Source: CAIWHR01 sp963726765 | Lineage (GTDB): Bacteria > Pseudomonadota > Gammaproteobacteria > Burkholderiales > Casimicrobiaceae | Assembly (NCBI GenBank): GCA_963726765.1 | Contig: CAVSDH010000011.1 | Span: forward strand, 744,001-808,000 | Length of the DNA: 64,000 nucleotides | Direction of reading: 5' to 3' | In this document: piece after piece, positions 7,816-17,648 of the stretch | Layout of the letters: each line of letters starts with the position of its first letter | Numbering within the stretch: position 1 is the stretch's first letter | Made by a program: the position numbers and the translations under genes | The notes under the pieces: generated by a model | The model's database searches: none | What the model saw: the letters and a program-made list of their open reading frames with translations, nothing else | What the model was told of the DNA's origin: nothing

Positions 7816-9007
7816 TCAGGCGATGCGCCGTGAGATCTCGCCGACGATTGCGCGCGCGAGCGCGAGCTTGTCCATCGTCGGCAGCGGATGCGCGCCGCTC
7901 TCGTCGATCAGCGTGACCCGGTTCCGGTCGCTGCCGAACGCGTCCGGGGCATAGTTGGCGACGATGAGCGGAATGTTCTTGCGGCGGCGCTTTTCCTCGG
8001 CGTGACGATCGACATCGTGGCTCTCGGCGGCGAAGCCGACGCAATAGGGGGCATCGGGATGCGCGGCGACGGTGGCGAGGATGTCGACGGTCGGCTTGAG
8101 CGATATCGTCAGCGGTGCGTCACCCTTCTTGATCTTGGTCGACGAAGCACGGTCCGGCGTATAGTCGGCGACAGCGGCGACGGCGATGAACACGTCGCAG
8201 GCGCCCACGCGCGCAAGCACGGCATTCGACATTTCGCCGGCGCTGACGACGTCGATGCGCTCGATGCCGGCAGGTGTATTCAGCGTCGTCGGCCCGGCCA
8301 CCATCGTCACCGACGCGCCGGCCTCGGCGGCCGCCTGCGCAAGCGCGAAGCCCATCTTGCCCGAACTCAGGTTGGTAATGCCGCGCACGGGATCGATCGC
8401 CTCGAAGGTCGGCCCGGCGGTAATCAGCACGCGCTTGCCTGCGAAGACCTTGGGCTGCGCCCACGCGACGACCGCCGCAAAAATCTCCTCCGGCTCCTGC
8501 ATGCGGCCTTCGCCGGTTTCGCCGCAAGCCTGGTCGCCGACTCCGGGCCCGAGCACGATGACGCCATCGGCGACGAGCCGCGCGACGTTGCGCTGGTTCG
8601 CGGCGTTCGACCACATCTGGCGATTCATCGCCGGTGCCACGAACAGCTGGCAATCGCGCGCGAGCGTCAGCGTCGACAGCAGGTCGTCCGCATGGCCGTT
8701 TGCGATCTTGGCGAGGAAGTCGGCGGAGGCGGGGGCGACGACAATTGCGCTCGCGCCGCGCGAAAGATCGATGTGCCCCATCCCGTTCGCGCGTGCCCGA
8801 CGCCCACAGGTCGGCCAGCACGGGCTTTCCGGACAGGGCCTGCAGCGTGATCGGCGTGATGAACCTGCACGCGCCCGGTGTCATGACGACATCGAGTTCG
8901 ACGCCCGCCTTGACGAAGAGGCGAGCCAGCTCGGCCGCCTTGTAGGCCGCGATGCCGCCGGTGAGGCCCAGCACGATGCGCGCGAGCGTCGAGGGGTAAG
9001 ACGTCAT
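7816..9007 (-). CDS. coaBC: phosphopantothenoylcysteine decarboxylase / phosphopantothenate-cysteine ligase (one frameshift)
   Basis: Bifunctional coenzyme A biosynthesis enzyme. The CoaC flavoprotein half starts MTSYPSTLARIVLGLTGG at ATG 9007 and holds APASADFLAKIANG and VAPAMNRQMW. The CoaB half holds ITAGPTFEAIDPVRGI and NLSSGKMGFALAQ. The frame breaks near 8799, between SGKPVLADLWAS and NGMGHIDLSRG. Removing one G from the GGG on the coding strand restores a continuous 396-residue protein of normal length. As CoA synthesis is essential, the break is probably a sequence error. The gene is divergent from radC. Confidence 0.92.
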
Positions 9008-9114
9008 CCGTGAGACCGATACGAGGTTCGACGCGCGAAGTTTACACTGGCCCGGTCCATCAACTCGACGGAGCGACGCTTGTACCGAAATGCCGCGACG
9101 CGCAAGGTCACGCA

Positions 9115-9789
9115 GTGAGCATCGGACAATGGCCGTCGCGCGAACGTCCGCGCGAGCGCCTGCTTTCGCAGGGTGCAGCGGCCCTTTCCGACGCCGAGCT
9201 GCTGGCGCTGATCGTGCGCACAGGGGTTGCCGGGAGGAGCTCGCTCGACATCGCCCGCGATGCCATTGCGCACTTCGGCGGACTCGCCGGTCTTCTTGCG
9301 GCGTCGGTTCCCGAACTGTCCGCCGTGCATGGCTTCGGCCCCGCGCGGTGCGCCGTGCTCGCCAGCATAGTGGAGCTTGCGCGGCGGTCGCTGGCCGAGG
9401 AGGCCGCGTCGCGCGATGCGCTCGTTTCACCCCAGGCGGTGCGCGATTATCTTCGCCTTTCGCTTGGGGGCCGGCCGTACGAGGTCTTCGTCGGCCTGTT
9501 TCTCGACAGCCAGAACCGCGTGCTCGCGGCCGACGAGCTGTTTCGCGGAACGCTGGCGCAGACCAGCGTGTATCCCCGCGAGGTGGTCAAGGCCGCGCTC
9601 GCCCGCAACGCCGCCGCCGTGATCTTTGCGCACAACCATCCCTCGGGCGTGGCCGAGCCCAGCCGCGCGGACGAGCTGCTGACCCAGGCGCTCAAGCAGG
9701 CGCTGGCGCTGGTCGACATTCGCACGCTCGACCATTTCGTCGTCGCAGGCGGACGGCTCACGTCGTTTGCCGAGCGGGGGCTCCTCTAG
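9115..9789 (+). CDS. radC: RadC family JAMM-domain protein
   Basis: A 224-residue RadC family protein. An N-terminal helix-hairpin-helix region (SVPELSAVHGFGPARCAVL, near residue 70) is followed by an MPN/JAMM metalloprotease-like domain with FAHNHPSGVAEPSRADE near residue 180, giving the His-x-His and Asp metal ligands. Its cellular role is unsettled; the old DNA-repair name is not well supported. The GTG at 9115 gives the standard length; an earlier start at 9010 would overlap the coaBC promoter region. Confidence 0.92.
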   Translation: MSIGQWPSRERPRERLLSQGAAALSDAELLALIVRTGVAGRSSLDIARDAIAHFGGLAGLLAASVPELSAVHGFGPARCAVLASIVELARRSLAEEAASRDALVSPQAVRDYLRLSLGGRPYEVFVGLFLDSQNRVLAADELFRGTLAQTSVYPREVVKAALARNAAAVIFAHNHPSGVAEPSRADELLTQALKQALALVDIRTLDHFVVAGGRLTSFAERGLL

Positions 9790-9887
9790 CGACCACGACC
9801 TGGGCGCTCGCCGCCGATCGGCCCGGAGGCGGGCCGCCGGCTCCATCGCCGGAGCGGCCGATTCCGGTCTGGCCGGCGCATAAGCGC

Positions 9888-9917
9888 TTGAATACGGACC
9901 TCTATTCGCGCTATAAT
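9888..9917 (+). promoter_or_regulatory. sigma-70 promoter of rpmB-rpmG
   Basis: TTGAAT (9888-9893) and a perfect TATAAT (9912-9917), with an 18-nt spacer, 48 nt upstream of the rpmB start codon. Confidence 0.75.
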
Positions 9918-9964
9918 GCCCGACTTTGCATCGCAGCCGTCCCCAATAGTCGAAGGAGCGAGCC

Positions 9965-10201
9965 ATGGCTCGAGTCTGTCAAGTTACCGGCAAGGCCCCG
10001 AGGGTGGGCAACAACGTTTCGCACGCGAACAACAAGACCAAGCGTCGCTTTCTGCCCAATCTGCAGCAGCGCCGTTTCTGGGTCGAAAGCGAGAATCGCT
10101 GGGTAAGCCTGCGCCTCACCACCGCGGCGTTGCGCACGATCGACAAGAACGGCATCGACTCGGTGCTGGCCGATGTCCGTGCGCGCGGCATCCGCGTCTG
10201 A
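9965..10201 (+). CDS. rpmB: 50S ribosomal protein L28
   Basis: Ribosomal protein L28, 78 residues, beginning MARVCQVTGKAPRVGNNVSH with the typical basic NNKTKRRFLPN stretch. GAAGGAG lies just before the ATG. It forms an operon with rpmG 19 nt downstream, the usual arrangement, driven by the promoter at 9888-9917. Confidence 0.98.
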   Translation: MARVCQVTGKAPRVGNNVSHANNKTKRRFLPNLQQRRFWVESENRWVSLRLTTAALRTIDKNGIDSVLADVRARGIRV

Positions 10202-10220
10202 ACTCCGTAAAGGTTAGATC

Positions 10221-10376
10221 ATGCGCGAAAAGATCAAGCTCGAGTCTTCGGCCGGCACGGGCCACTTCTACACGACGCTGAAGAACAAGAAGCTGATGCC
10301 GGAAAAGATGGAGATCAAGAAGTTCGATCCCGTCGCCCGCAAGCACGTGCTGTACAAGGAAACGAAGCTGAAGTGA
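10221..10376 (+). CDS. rpmG: 50S ribosomal protein L33
   Basis: Ribosomal protein L33, 51 residues, beginning MREKIKLESSAGTGHFYTT and ending in KHVLYKETKLK. It lacks the CxxC zinc motifs, so it is the zinc-independent form. The gene directly follows rpmB and is closed by the terminator at 10421-10450. Confidence 0.98.
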   Translation: MREKIKLESSAGTGHFYTTLKNKKLMPEKMEIKKFDPVARKHVLYKETKLK

Positions 10377-10420
10377 CCGCGACGCCGGTAGGCGCGGTCC
10401 GCAGCGGCCTGCCCCTGCGC

Positions 10421-10450
10421 AAAAAAGCCCGCCCGTCGGCGGGCTTTTTC
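10421..10450 (+). terminator. terminator after rpmG, possibly bidirectional
   Basis: AAAAAAGCCCGCC, GTC, GGCGGGCTTTTTC. It is a GC stem with an A-run on the left and a T-run on the right, so it could also stop the converging cbpA-cbpM transcript. Confidence 0.9.
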
Positions 10451-10500
10451 ATGTTCTCTCGGCCGCGTTCGGTCCCGGGCGCAGCGCAATGCACCGTGCT

Positions 10501-10812
10501 TCAATCGGGCGATACGCTTTCGCGTCGCAACCTCGTGCGCAGTCGTTCGAGTTCCTCGACGAGGTCCACGACCAAACCCGCCAGTTCCGCGTTGGCGTCG
10601 AATTGACGCGTGACATCGCGCAGCCGCCGGGCGCGCAACAGATCCCGGCTTGTAAAGGACCATCGCGCCGGATCAGGGGCCGGGTCCGCGAGCAATACTC
10701 CGGCCTGCACGAATTCGACGACCCATGCGTGGTCGACCGCACAATTGCTCGCGACCTCGTCGACGCCGATCATCGTGTCGTCGAGAATCATGGAGAACTG
10801 TTCCTGCGTCAT
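10501..10812 (-). CDS. cbpM: chaperone modulator CbpM-like protein
   Basis: A 103-residue MerR-like chaperone modulator. E. coli CbpM binds the J-domain of CbpA and blocks its DnaK co-chaperone and DNA-binding activities. The N-terminal part resembles a winged helix (VDEVASNCAVDHAWVVEFVQ) and the C-terminal part is a coiled coil (LVVDLVEELERLRTRLRR). It starts 12 nt after the cbpA-like gene, the usual partner. Confidence 0.85.
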   Translation of the reverse strand: MTQEQFSMILDDTMIGVDEVASNCAVDHAWVVEFVQAGVLLADPAPDPARWSFTSRDLLRARRLRDVTRQFDANAELAGLVVDLVEELERLRTRLRRESVSPD

Positions 10813-10824
10813 GTCGTGGCTCCT

Positions 10825-11748
10825 CTAGGCTCGGCGCGGATCGAACGGGAGCTCGCGCGCCATCGATTGGTAGATTTCGCGTGCCTTGGCGCTGTCGGCG
10901 GGCGGCAGGACGACCTCCAGCACGAGGTAGAGATCGCCGGGCGGAACGCCGGGAACGCCGCGGCCCTTGAGTCGCAGCTTGCGCCCGGTCTGGGACCCCG
11001 CGGGCACCAGGACGTCGAGCGCTCCGTCCGGCACTTCGGAGCGGATCGACGCGCCGAGCGCCGCCTCCCACGGTGCGACCGGCAGCGTCGCGTAGACGTC
11101 CCGCCCCTCGACGCGGTAGCGCGAGTGCGCCTTGAAATGCACTTCGAGGTACAGATCGCCCGCGGATCCCCCGCCCGTTCCGGCATGGCCCTGGCCCGCG
11201 AGCCTGATCACCTGACCTTCGTGCACGCCTTTGGGGATGCGCACCTCGAGGTTGCGTTCGGCGAGCCCCACGTGGCCGCGCGCATCCACGGTCGGAACGC
11301 GAAGCGCGATGACGCGGGTTGCGCCGCGATAGCCGTCTTCGAGGTCGAGCAGGATCTTTGCGTGGTGATCCTCACCGCGGGACCGGAAGTGCGCGCTTTC
11401 GCCGCCGCGCCGGCCGAACAGCTCGGCGAAGAAATCGCTGAATTCGGCGGCATTGGCGTCGCCGAACCCTCGGCCCGAAAACTCGAATCCCGCATCCCAG
11501 TCGGGCGGCGGCCGGAAATCCTGTCCGGCGCGGTTGCCCTGTCCCAACTGGTCGTACGCCGCGCGTTTCTCCGGATCCGAGAGCACGGCGTGCGCCTCGT
11601 TCACCTCCTTCATCCGCGCCTCGGCGTTCTTCTCCTTCGAGACGTCCGGGTGATACTTGCGCGCGAGTTTGCGATATGCCTTCTTGATCTCGTCCTGCGT
11701 GGCGTTGCGCTGCACGCCGAGCGTCTCGTAGTAGTCCTTGAATTCCAT
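10825..11748 (-). CDS. cbpA: DnaJ-class co-chaperone CbpA (curved DNA-binding protein)
   Basis: A 307-residue J-domain protein. The J-domain (residues 5-70) has the HPD catalytic tripeptide in KYHPDVSKEKN. A Gly/Phe-rich linker (about 75-120) and two beta-sandwich substrate-binding domains follow. The DnaJ zinc finger (CxxCxGxG repeats) is absent, which marks a class B, CbpA-type member rather than DnaJ. It probably helps DnaK and may bind curved DNA. It is co-transcribed with cbpM. Confidence 0.92.
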   Translation of the reverse strand: MEFKDYYETLGVQRNATQDEIKKAYRKLARKYHPDVSKEKNAEARMKEVNEAHAVLSDPEKRAAYDQLGQGNRAGQDFRPPPDWDAGFEFSGRGFGDANAAEFSDFFAELFGRRGGESAHFRSRGEDHHAKILLDLEDGYRGATRVIALRVPTVDARGHVGLAERNLEVRIPKGVHEGQVIRLAGQGHAGTGGGSAGDLYLEVHFKAHSRYRVEGRDVYATLPVAPWEAALGASIRSEVPDGALDVLVPAGSQTGRKLRLKGRGVPGVPPGDLYLVLEVVLPPADSAKAREIYQSMARELPFDPRRA

Positions 11749-11802
11749 GCAAGCGCTCCGTCAGTCGATCAAGGGCACGCAATCGCCCGCCGGCGACGAA
11801 AC

Positions 11803-11830
11803 AAAAAGCCCGCCGTCCGGCGGGCTTTTC
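11803..11830 (-). terminator. terminator after the fatty acid desaturase gene
   Basis: AAAAAGCCCGCCG, TC, CGGCGGGCTTTT. Read on the minus strand it is a GC stem followed by a T-run, 24 nt beyond the desaturase stop codon. Confidence 0.88.
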
Positions 11831-11853
11831 TCGCACGTCGGACAATTCCTCCG

Positions 11854-13065
11854 TTACGCGTAGCGCTTGAGTTGCAGCGAAAACTGCGCAAGCGGAACGA
11901 TGCCCGAGGTTTCGGCGCGATGACACCAGTCCTGCAGCCGCGCGAGCAGTTGCTCGCTCGTCTCGGTCGACCGTTCCCACAGCGCGTTCAGCTCCTGGCG
12001 CATCGCGTAGATCGTCGACAGCTCCTTGCTGCGGTGCATCGCGCGCGCAAGCGTTGCGCGCTCCGGTTCGCGCAGCGGCGCCGTGGCGTCGCCGGAGAGC
12101 CAGCGTGCGAGTCGCCGCATGCTGGGAACGTGCGACAGCTCGGCGCGGCCCGCCCGGGCGCGAAGCGCCGCAAGCTCCGCCGCAACGGTCTCCTTCAGCG
12201 TTCGCGCGTACGCCCGGACGACGGTGTAGCGGTGCGCGATCACGGCCTCGAGTGTGGCCATGTCGGGCGCGGGCTTGTTCGTCCCGGCGACCTGGAGCTT
12301 CGGGGCGAGCTTGCGCACGGTGGCGAGGCGTACGGACTCCAGGATCCGGATGTACAACCATCCCAGATCGAATTCGTACCAGCGCGACGACAGCTTGGCC
12401 GACGACCCGAAAGCATGGTGGTTGTTGTGCAGCTCCTCGCCGCCGATCAGGATGCCCCACGGCACGATGTTCGCCGATGCGTCGGCGGTGGCGAAATTGC
12501 GATAGCCCCAGAAGTGGCCGATGCCGTTGATGACGCCCGCGGCCATCACCGGGATCCACATCATCTGCACGGCCCAGATCGCGGCGCCGGCCGCTCCGAA
12601 CAGCATGAGATTGACGACCAGCATCAGGCCCACGCCCTCCCACGAGTAGCGCGTATAGACGTTGCGCTCGATCCAGTCGTCCGGCGTGCCCTTGCCGTAG
12701 CGGTCCAGCGTTTCGGCGTTCTTCGATTCGGCGCGATAGAGTTCGGCGCCGCGCGTCAGCACCTCGCGAAGACCGCGGGTCTGCGGGCTGTGCGGGTCCT
12801 CGGCGGTTTCGACCTTTGCGTGATGCTTGCGATGAATCGCGGTCCACTCCTTGGTCACCATGCCCGTGGTGAGCCACAGCCAGAACCGGAAAAAGTGGCC
12901 GATCGCGGGATGGAGGTCGAGCGCGCGGTGCGCCGAATGCCGGTGCAGGTAAATCGTGACGGCCGCGATGGTGACGTGGGTCAGCGCCAGCGCGACGACC
13001 CCATAGCCCCACCAGGGCAGCGGCATGAGTCCGTGCGCGACGAACGACAGGAAATCGAAAGACAT
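11854..13065 (-). CDS. acyl-CoA/fatty acid delta-9 desaturase
   Basis: Membrane di-iron fatty acid desaturase of 403 residues, which introduces a cis double bond into acyl chains. The three histidine boxes are present: HRHSAHR near residue 42, HRKHHA near 78 and HNNHHAF near 214. Hydrophobic pairs at about 15-37 and 150-185 anchor it. The last 150 residues form a soluble helical extension common in beta-proteobacterial homologues. A TATAAT promoter and a terminator bracket the gene, so it is a single-gene unit. Confidence 0.92.
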   Translation of the reverse strand: MSFDFLSFVAHGLMPLPWWGYGVVALALTHVTIAAVTIYLHRHSAHRALDLHPAIGHFFRFWLWLTTGMVTKEWTAIHRKHHAKVETAEDPHSPQTRGLREVLTRGAELYRAESKNAETLDRYGKGTPDDWIERNVYTRYSWEGVGLMLVVNLMLFGAAGAAIWAVQMMWIPVMAAGVINGIGHFWGYRNFATADASANIVPWGILIGGEELHNNHHAFGSSAKLSSRWYEFDLGWLYIRILESVRLATVRKLAPKLQVAGTNKPAPDMATLEAVIAHRYTVVRAYARTLKETVAAELAALRARAGRAELSHVPSMRRLARWLSGDATAPLREPERATLARAMHRSKELSTIYAMRQELNALWERSTETSEQLLARLQDWCHRAETSGIVPLAQFSLQLKRYA

Positions 13066-13123
13066 GGGTTCCTTTTGGCGGCCGGCGGGATGATTGCGCT
13101 GGGGCCTTAATGGTCAGGGCGAC

Positions 13124-13150
13124 ATTATACCCTGCCCAAGCAGGTGACAA
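13124..13150 (-). promoter_or_regulatory. promoter of the desaturase gene
   Basis: On the minus strand, TTGTCA (13150-13145) and TATAAT (13129-13124), separated by 15 nt and about 60 nt before the start codon. The -10 is perfect. The spacer is short, which could mean that an activator helps. Confidence 0.6.
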
Positions 13151-13196
13151 ATAGTTAATAAAAACATTAAGTTACTGGGCGACAATCGCATCGCCC

Positions 13197-14486
13197 CTAT
13201 CGCGGCAGCGTTTCCGGCAGGGTCTCCCCGCGTGCGCCGACGATGCGAACCTCGCGTTGCGGGAACGGGATCCTGATGCCGCGCTCCCTGAACGCACGCA
13301 AGACCGTCCGGTTGATGGCGCTGCGCAGTGCGAGCTGACCGTTTTCAGGGTCCGCGATCCAGAGCCCGAGCTCGAGGTCGATGCCGCTTTCCCCAAGCCG
13401 GGCGACAAACGCCGCCGGTGCGTCCGGCGCCTTCAGCACGCGGGTGTGCGCGTTGGCCGCGTCGGTCAGTATCCCAAGCGCGAGATCGACGTCGCTGTCG
13501 TAGCTGATCGGCACCGTCAGCGCGATGCGGGCGTTCCTCGATGTGTACGAATGGTTCAGCACCGTCGTCGTCACCAGCGTCTCGTTCGGAACGATGGCCT
13601 CGACGCCGTCGAGGCTGCGCACGACGACGTAGCGCGACGTCACGCTGGTGACGATGCCGTGGCGGCCGTCGACGGTGATCATGTCGCCCATGCGGACCGA
13701 TCGGTCGAGCAGGATCGTGAATCCCGCGATGTAATTGCTCGCGAGCTTCTGCAGGCCGAGCCCGATGCCGACACCCAGCGCGCCGCCGAACACCGACAGC
13801 AGCGTGAGGTCGATGCCGACGGCCTGCAGCGCAAACAGCAGGCCGATCACCAGCAGCAGTGCGCGCAGGAATTTCGACAGCACGACGCGCATGTTGGCGT
13901 CGATCGCCCCCGCGCGCGTCAACCGCTGCTCGATCAGCCCGGACAGCCAGAGCGTGACGGCGATCGTCACCACGACGACGAGCAATCCCTTGCTGATTTC
14001 CAGCACCGACACGTGGCCGCGGCCGACGGGAATCTGCATTCCGTCGAGTTCCGCCCCGACGTCCTGCAGGATGCCGAGAAAGTACAGGACCACCAGCACC
14101 CAGATCGAGTATGAAATCGCGCGCTCGGACCCCTTCGTCCACGGCGCGTTGCCGAAGACGCCGCGCAGGGCGTACACGAGGAGCCGGATCAGCGCGAGCG
14201 CGATGACGAGCGGCAGCGCGAGCGACAGGAAGAACGGCCGGTGGAAGTGACCGTAGATCGCCGTTGCGATGACGACGAGTATCAGCGACGCAAGGGGGAA
14301 GATCACGCGGTTGACGCCACCCAGTCCGACGCGCACGACGTCGGTCGCGTGGTCGCGCTTCAGGCTGAACCGGCGATCGATGAGCCATCCGATCGCGAAA
14401 CAGGCGAGTGTGATGCCGAGCTCCAGCCAGCCCGCTGGGGAAGCGAGCGCGGTCTCGATGCGGCTGTAATCGATCGACGTCAGCAT
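13197..14486 (-). CDS. MscS family mechanosensitive ion channel
   Basis: A 429-residue small-conductance mechanosensitive channel. Several N-terminal membrane helices (from about residue 18) precede the pore helix rich in Gly and Ala (SVFGGALGVGIGLGLQKLAS, about 232-251). The MscS beta-domain (MGDMITVDGRHGIVTSV, near 270) and the cytoplasmic alpha/beta domain follow. Such channels release solutes on osmotic downshock. It is larger than E. coli MscS (286 residues), with extra N-terminal helices. Confidence 0.92.
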   Translation of the reverse strand: MLTSIDYSRIETALASPAGWLELGITLACFAIGWLIDRRFSLKRDHATDVVRVGLGGVNRVIFPLASLILVVIATAIYGHFHRPFFLSLALPLVIALALIRLLVYALRGVFGNAPWTKGSERAISYSIWVLVVLYFLGILQDVGAELDGMQIPVGRGHVSVLEISKGLLVVVVTIAVTLWLSGLIEQRLTRAGAIDANMRVVLSKFLRALLLVIGLLFALQAVGIDLTLLSVFGGALGVGIGLGLQKLASNYIAGFTILLDRSVRMGDMITVDGRHGIVTSVTSRYVVVRSLDGVEAIVPNETLVTTTVLNHSYTSRNARIALTVPISYDSDVDLALGILTDAANAHTRVLKAPDAPAAFVARLGESGIDLELGLWIADPENGQLALRSAINRTVLRAFRERGIRIPFPQREVRIVGARGETLPETLPR

Positions 14487-14563
14487 GACTTGAGAGTTTA
14501 GCGGAATTGGCGCGCTTCAGTCGCCGCACGGCTCGCGCGCCATCGCGATGCCGCGGCAGTCCG

Positions 14564-15821
14564 TCAGGTTGCGCGCTCGAGAATCGCCGCGAAAAAGCCG
14601 TCGCAACCGTGGCGATGCGGCAGGAGTCGCAGATCCGGACCCGTGTCGAGCGCGATCCCGGCGCGCGCGAGTTCCGCTGCCGCGTTGCCGCGCACGAACC
14701 CTCGATGCGCGGCGAGAAAGTCCGCAACGATGGCGTCGTTTTCCTCGGGCAGCACGCTGCACGTCGCGTAGACGAGCCGGCCGCCGGGCTTCACGAGTGT
14801 GGCCGCTGCGGCGAGAATTGCGTGCTGCTTGCGCGCAAGTTCCTCGACGGCCGATTCCGATTGCCGCCATTTGAGATCGGGGTTGCGGCGCAGCGTGCCG
14901 AAGCCCGTGCACGGCGCGTCGACCAGCACGCGGTCGATCTTGCCCGCAAGCCGTTTGATCTTCGCGTCCCGTTCGCCGGAAATGAGCTGCGGATGCACGT
15001 TGGACAGTCCGGAGCGCGCGAGCCGGGGCTTGAGGTTCGCGAGCCGCCGGTCGACGACATCGAATGCATACAGCCGGCCCTAGCGAGCGCATCAGGGCGC
15101 CCAGCAGCAGCGTCTTGCCGCCCGCGCCGGCGCAGAAGTCGACCACCATTTCGCTGCGCCGCGGCGCCACCAGATAGCAGACGAGCTGGCTGCCTTCGTC
15201 CTGCACCTCGACGGCGCCACTCGCGACGAGGGGATGGCGCGCAAGCTGCGGCCGTCCGGATATGCGCAGGCCGAGCGGAGAAAAAGGCGTCGGCGTCGCG
15301 TCGAAGCCGGATGCGGCCAATGCAGCGCGCGCGTCGTCGCGTGTCGTCTTCAGCGGATTGACGCGGAGGTCGAGCGACGCCGCGGCCTGCCATGCGCGGG
15401 CGAGCAGCGCGCGCTCGTCGTCGCCATAGACTTCGCCGAGTCGCACCCATAGCCAGTCCGGCAGATCCGCTGAAATCGCGGGCTCCAGCGGGACGCCGAG
15501 CCGTGCCTTGAACTCGGTCAGCCACCGCGCATCCGATTCGCTCACGATGGGCAGAAGATCGCGCACGCTGTGGCCGAGCTCGCGAACGGCGACCGCGAGC
15601 GCGAGCTTCGATTGGTGCGTCGTTTGCGCAAGCGCTTCGAGCGAGCGCCGGCGGCGCAGGTAGGCGAACACGCCGTCGGCGATGAACGCACGGTCCTGCT
15701 GACCCATCGCGCGATGGCGCCGGAAGAACTGGTACAGGAGAGCGTCCGCCGGTGACGCCAGGGGACGGATCTCGAATATCGCGGCGGCGAGCCCGGTGAT
15801 CTGGTTGGCGCGCAGCGTCAT
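14564..15821 (-). CDS. rsmB: 16S rRNA m5C967 methyltransferase (one frameshift)
   Basis: RsmB, SAM-dependent cytosine-5 methyltransferase acting on C967 of 16S rRNA. The N-terminal NusB-like RNA-binding domain covers about residues 1-140. SAM motif I is VVDFCAGAGGKTLLL, and the two conserved cysteines lie in DAPCTGFG and YATCSVLPEEN. The frame breaks at about 15082, between GALMRS and RLYAFDVVDRR. Removing one T (coding strand CTAG to CAG) restores a normal 418-residue product. Its ATG overlaps the stop of the DUF3108 gene as ATGA. Confidence 0.9.
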
Positions 15822-16810
15822 TGCTGCGCGATCTTCTCGTCGACGCGGATAGAATCGAGCAGCGCCTCGAACGTGCCGCGCGGGCCGATGTAGCGCATCT
15901 TGACGGGGATGAAATGGAGCGAAGGCGCGAGCCACACATAACCGTCGCTGCGGCCGTCCTCGCTCGTGCGGTGCCAGCGGACCGTATCGATCTCGCCCTG
16001 GCCCCACTCGATCTTCTCGTCGTCCTCGCGCGTGATCGTATAGCGTGCGACGCGGCGCGTCGTCGCGACGCTGAAGGAAACCTCGCGCCCGGTCGGCGGC
16101 GAGAAGTAGTACTGCCACATGATCGCGAGCCAATCGAAAGTGGGCAGCTCCAGCGCCGCGGTCTTCTGTTCGTACAGCGTCACGATGCCCGCTTCCCAGT
16201 CGAAGCGCGCGACTTCCCTTCTGTCCCTGTCGCCGCGCTCGAACGAGAACTCGTAGGGCAGGAGCCCCGCCGCCGTGATCGAGCCGCGGCTTTCGAGCCT
16301 TCCCTGCCCCGGATACAGGAGTGATGCGAGCCCGCGCAGCTCGCCGACCGTCGAAATTCGATACTGGTTGTTCGAATGTTCGAACCGGTAGGTCGCATCG
16401 CCGAGCACAAAGCCGCGAGTGCCAAGGTAGCCCTTGTAGACGAGGTCGACGCGTGGCGGCAGCGCCCTGTCAGGCGATTCGGCCGACACCGATGCGGGAG
16501 GGGCGGCCGCGACGTCGACGGGTGTCGCCGGCAGCTCCGGGCCCGCAGCGATTGCGTCGGGGGTGGGATCGATCAACGCGGGTTCTTCGCTCGCCGTCAC
16601 CGGTGACGGATCGGGCATGGTCACCGGCGCGGGCGGAGCGGCCGGATTCGCACGGCGAGGTTTGGCCTTTGGCTTGGCTGCCGCGGCAGCGGGTCGCGGC
16701 GGCGGCGGAAGCTCGGTGATCGATGCCTGCAGCGGCGGCGGCGTATCGGGTGCAGCGTCGAGATCGACGGGCCACAGCGTAAACGCCAAGTGCACGGCGA
16801 TCGACGCCAC
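15818..16810 (-). CDS. DUF3108 domain protein, N-terminus uncertain
   Basis: Exported or membrane-anchored protein with a DUF3108 domain (about residues 120-325), function unknown. An N-terminal hydrophobic stretch (SIAVHLAFTLW) is followed by a Pro/Ala-rich linker reminiscent of TonB-like proteins. The GTG at 16810 cuts into the hydrophobic segment. Deleting one G from the CCCGGG at 16828-16833 would join it to an upstream frame starting at GTG 16880 (VKPPFNVATPLRLRVRP), giving a complete membrane anchor. The gene sits between purN and rsmB, as in many beta-proteobacteria. Confidence 0.8.
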   Translation of the reverse strand: MASIAVHLAFTLWPVDLDAAPDTPPPLQASITELPPPPRPAAAAAKPKAKPRRANPAAPPAPVTMPDPSPVTASEEPALIDPTPDAIAAGPELPATPVDVAAAPPASVSAESPDRALPPRVDLVYKGYLGTRGFVLGDATYRFEHSNNQYRISTVGELRGLASLLYPGQGRLESRGSITAAGLLPYEFSFERGDRDRREVARFDWEAGIVTLYEQKTAALELPTFDWLAIMWQYYFSPPTGREVSFSVATTRRVARYTITREDDEKIEWGQGEIDTVRWHRTSEDGRSDGYVWLAPSLHFIPVKMRYIGPRGTFEALLDSIRVDEKIAQQ

Positions 16811-16953
16811 GAAGGCGATCAGCGAATCCCGGGCGCACCCGCAGACGCAATGGCGTGGCGACGTTGAACGGCGGCTTCACGAGTAGCAGCTTGGTTGCGG
16901 AATCCGCGGAGATGTTGTGGCGTATCGGGACCGGTCGGCTTGACCCGTTCGGA

Positions 16954-17638
16954 TCAAGGGCGCGCGGTCGTCGCGCGCTCTTCCGGTCCCGTCGCCGATA
17001 CGTCGAACACGCGGGTCGCGGTGGAGCATTCCTTAACGCGCACCTGTCCTTCGTCGATGACGAGTCGCCCTTCGCAGAAGGCACGAACGGCCGCCGGCAG
17101 GAGCCGGTGCTCGACGTCGAGGACGCGGGCAGCGAGGGTCGACGGATCGTCCCCGTCCTCCACGTCGACAGTGCCCTGCGCGATGATCGGGCCGTGGTCG
17201 ACATCCGCGGTGACGAAATGGACCGTGCAGCCGTGGACGCGCACACGGTCTGCGATGCACCCGGCGATGGGTGTCGAGACCGGGATAGGCGGGCAGGAGA
17301 GACGGGTGGATGTTGAGCATCCGCCCTTCGTATCGGCGCACGAATGCAGGCCCCAGGATGCGCATGAATCCGGCCAGCACGATCAGGTCGGGTTCGCTCG
17401 CGTCGACTGCGTCCGCAAGCCCGGCCTCGAACGACGCGCGATCGGCAAACTGCGAATGGTCGACGATTTCCGTCGCGATTCCGTGACGCGCGGCGATCGC
17501 AAGCCCGGGCGCGTCGGCACGATTGCTGATCACGGCGCACACGGTCCCGCCGAGCTGCCCTCGCTCCTCGGCGTCGACGAGCGCCGCGAGATTGGAACCG
17601 CGGCCGGAGAGGAGGACCGTGATGCGCGGGATCGCCAT
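16954..17638 (-). CDS. purN: phosphoribosylglycinamide formyltransferase (one frameshift)
   Basis: GAR transformylase of purine synthesis, which transfers a formyl group from 10-formyl-THF. Landmarks are LLSGRGSNLAAL at the N-terminus, LAGFMRILGPAFV near residue 90, NIHPSLLPAYPGLDTHRR near 108 (the catalytic Asn-His pair) and HFVTADVDHGPIIAQ after the break. The frame breaks near 17260 within a short C-run on the plus strand; deleting one base gives 227 residues. It follows purM on the same strand. Confidence 0.92.
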
Positions 17639-17648
17639 CACCCTGTAC

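Noticed and set aside
10489..13110. An 873-codon plus-strand frame across cbpM, cbpA and the desaturase
   Set aside because: It crosses three well-recognised genes and a terminator on the other strand; composition shadow only.
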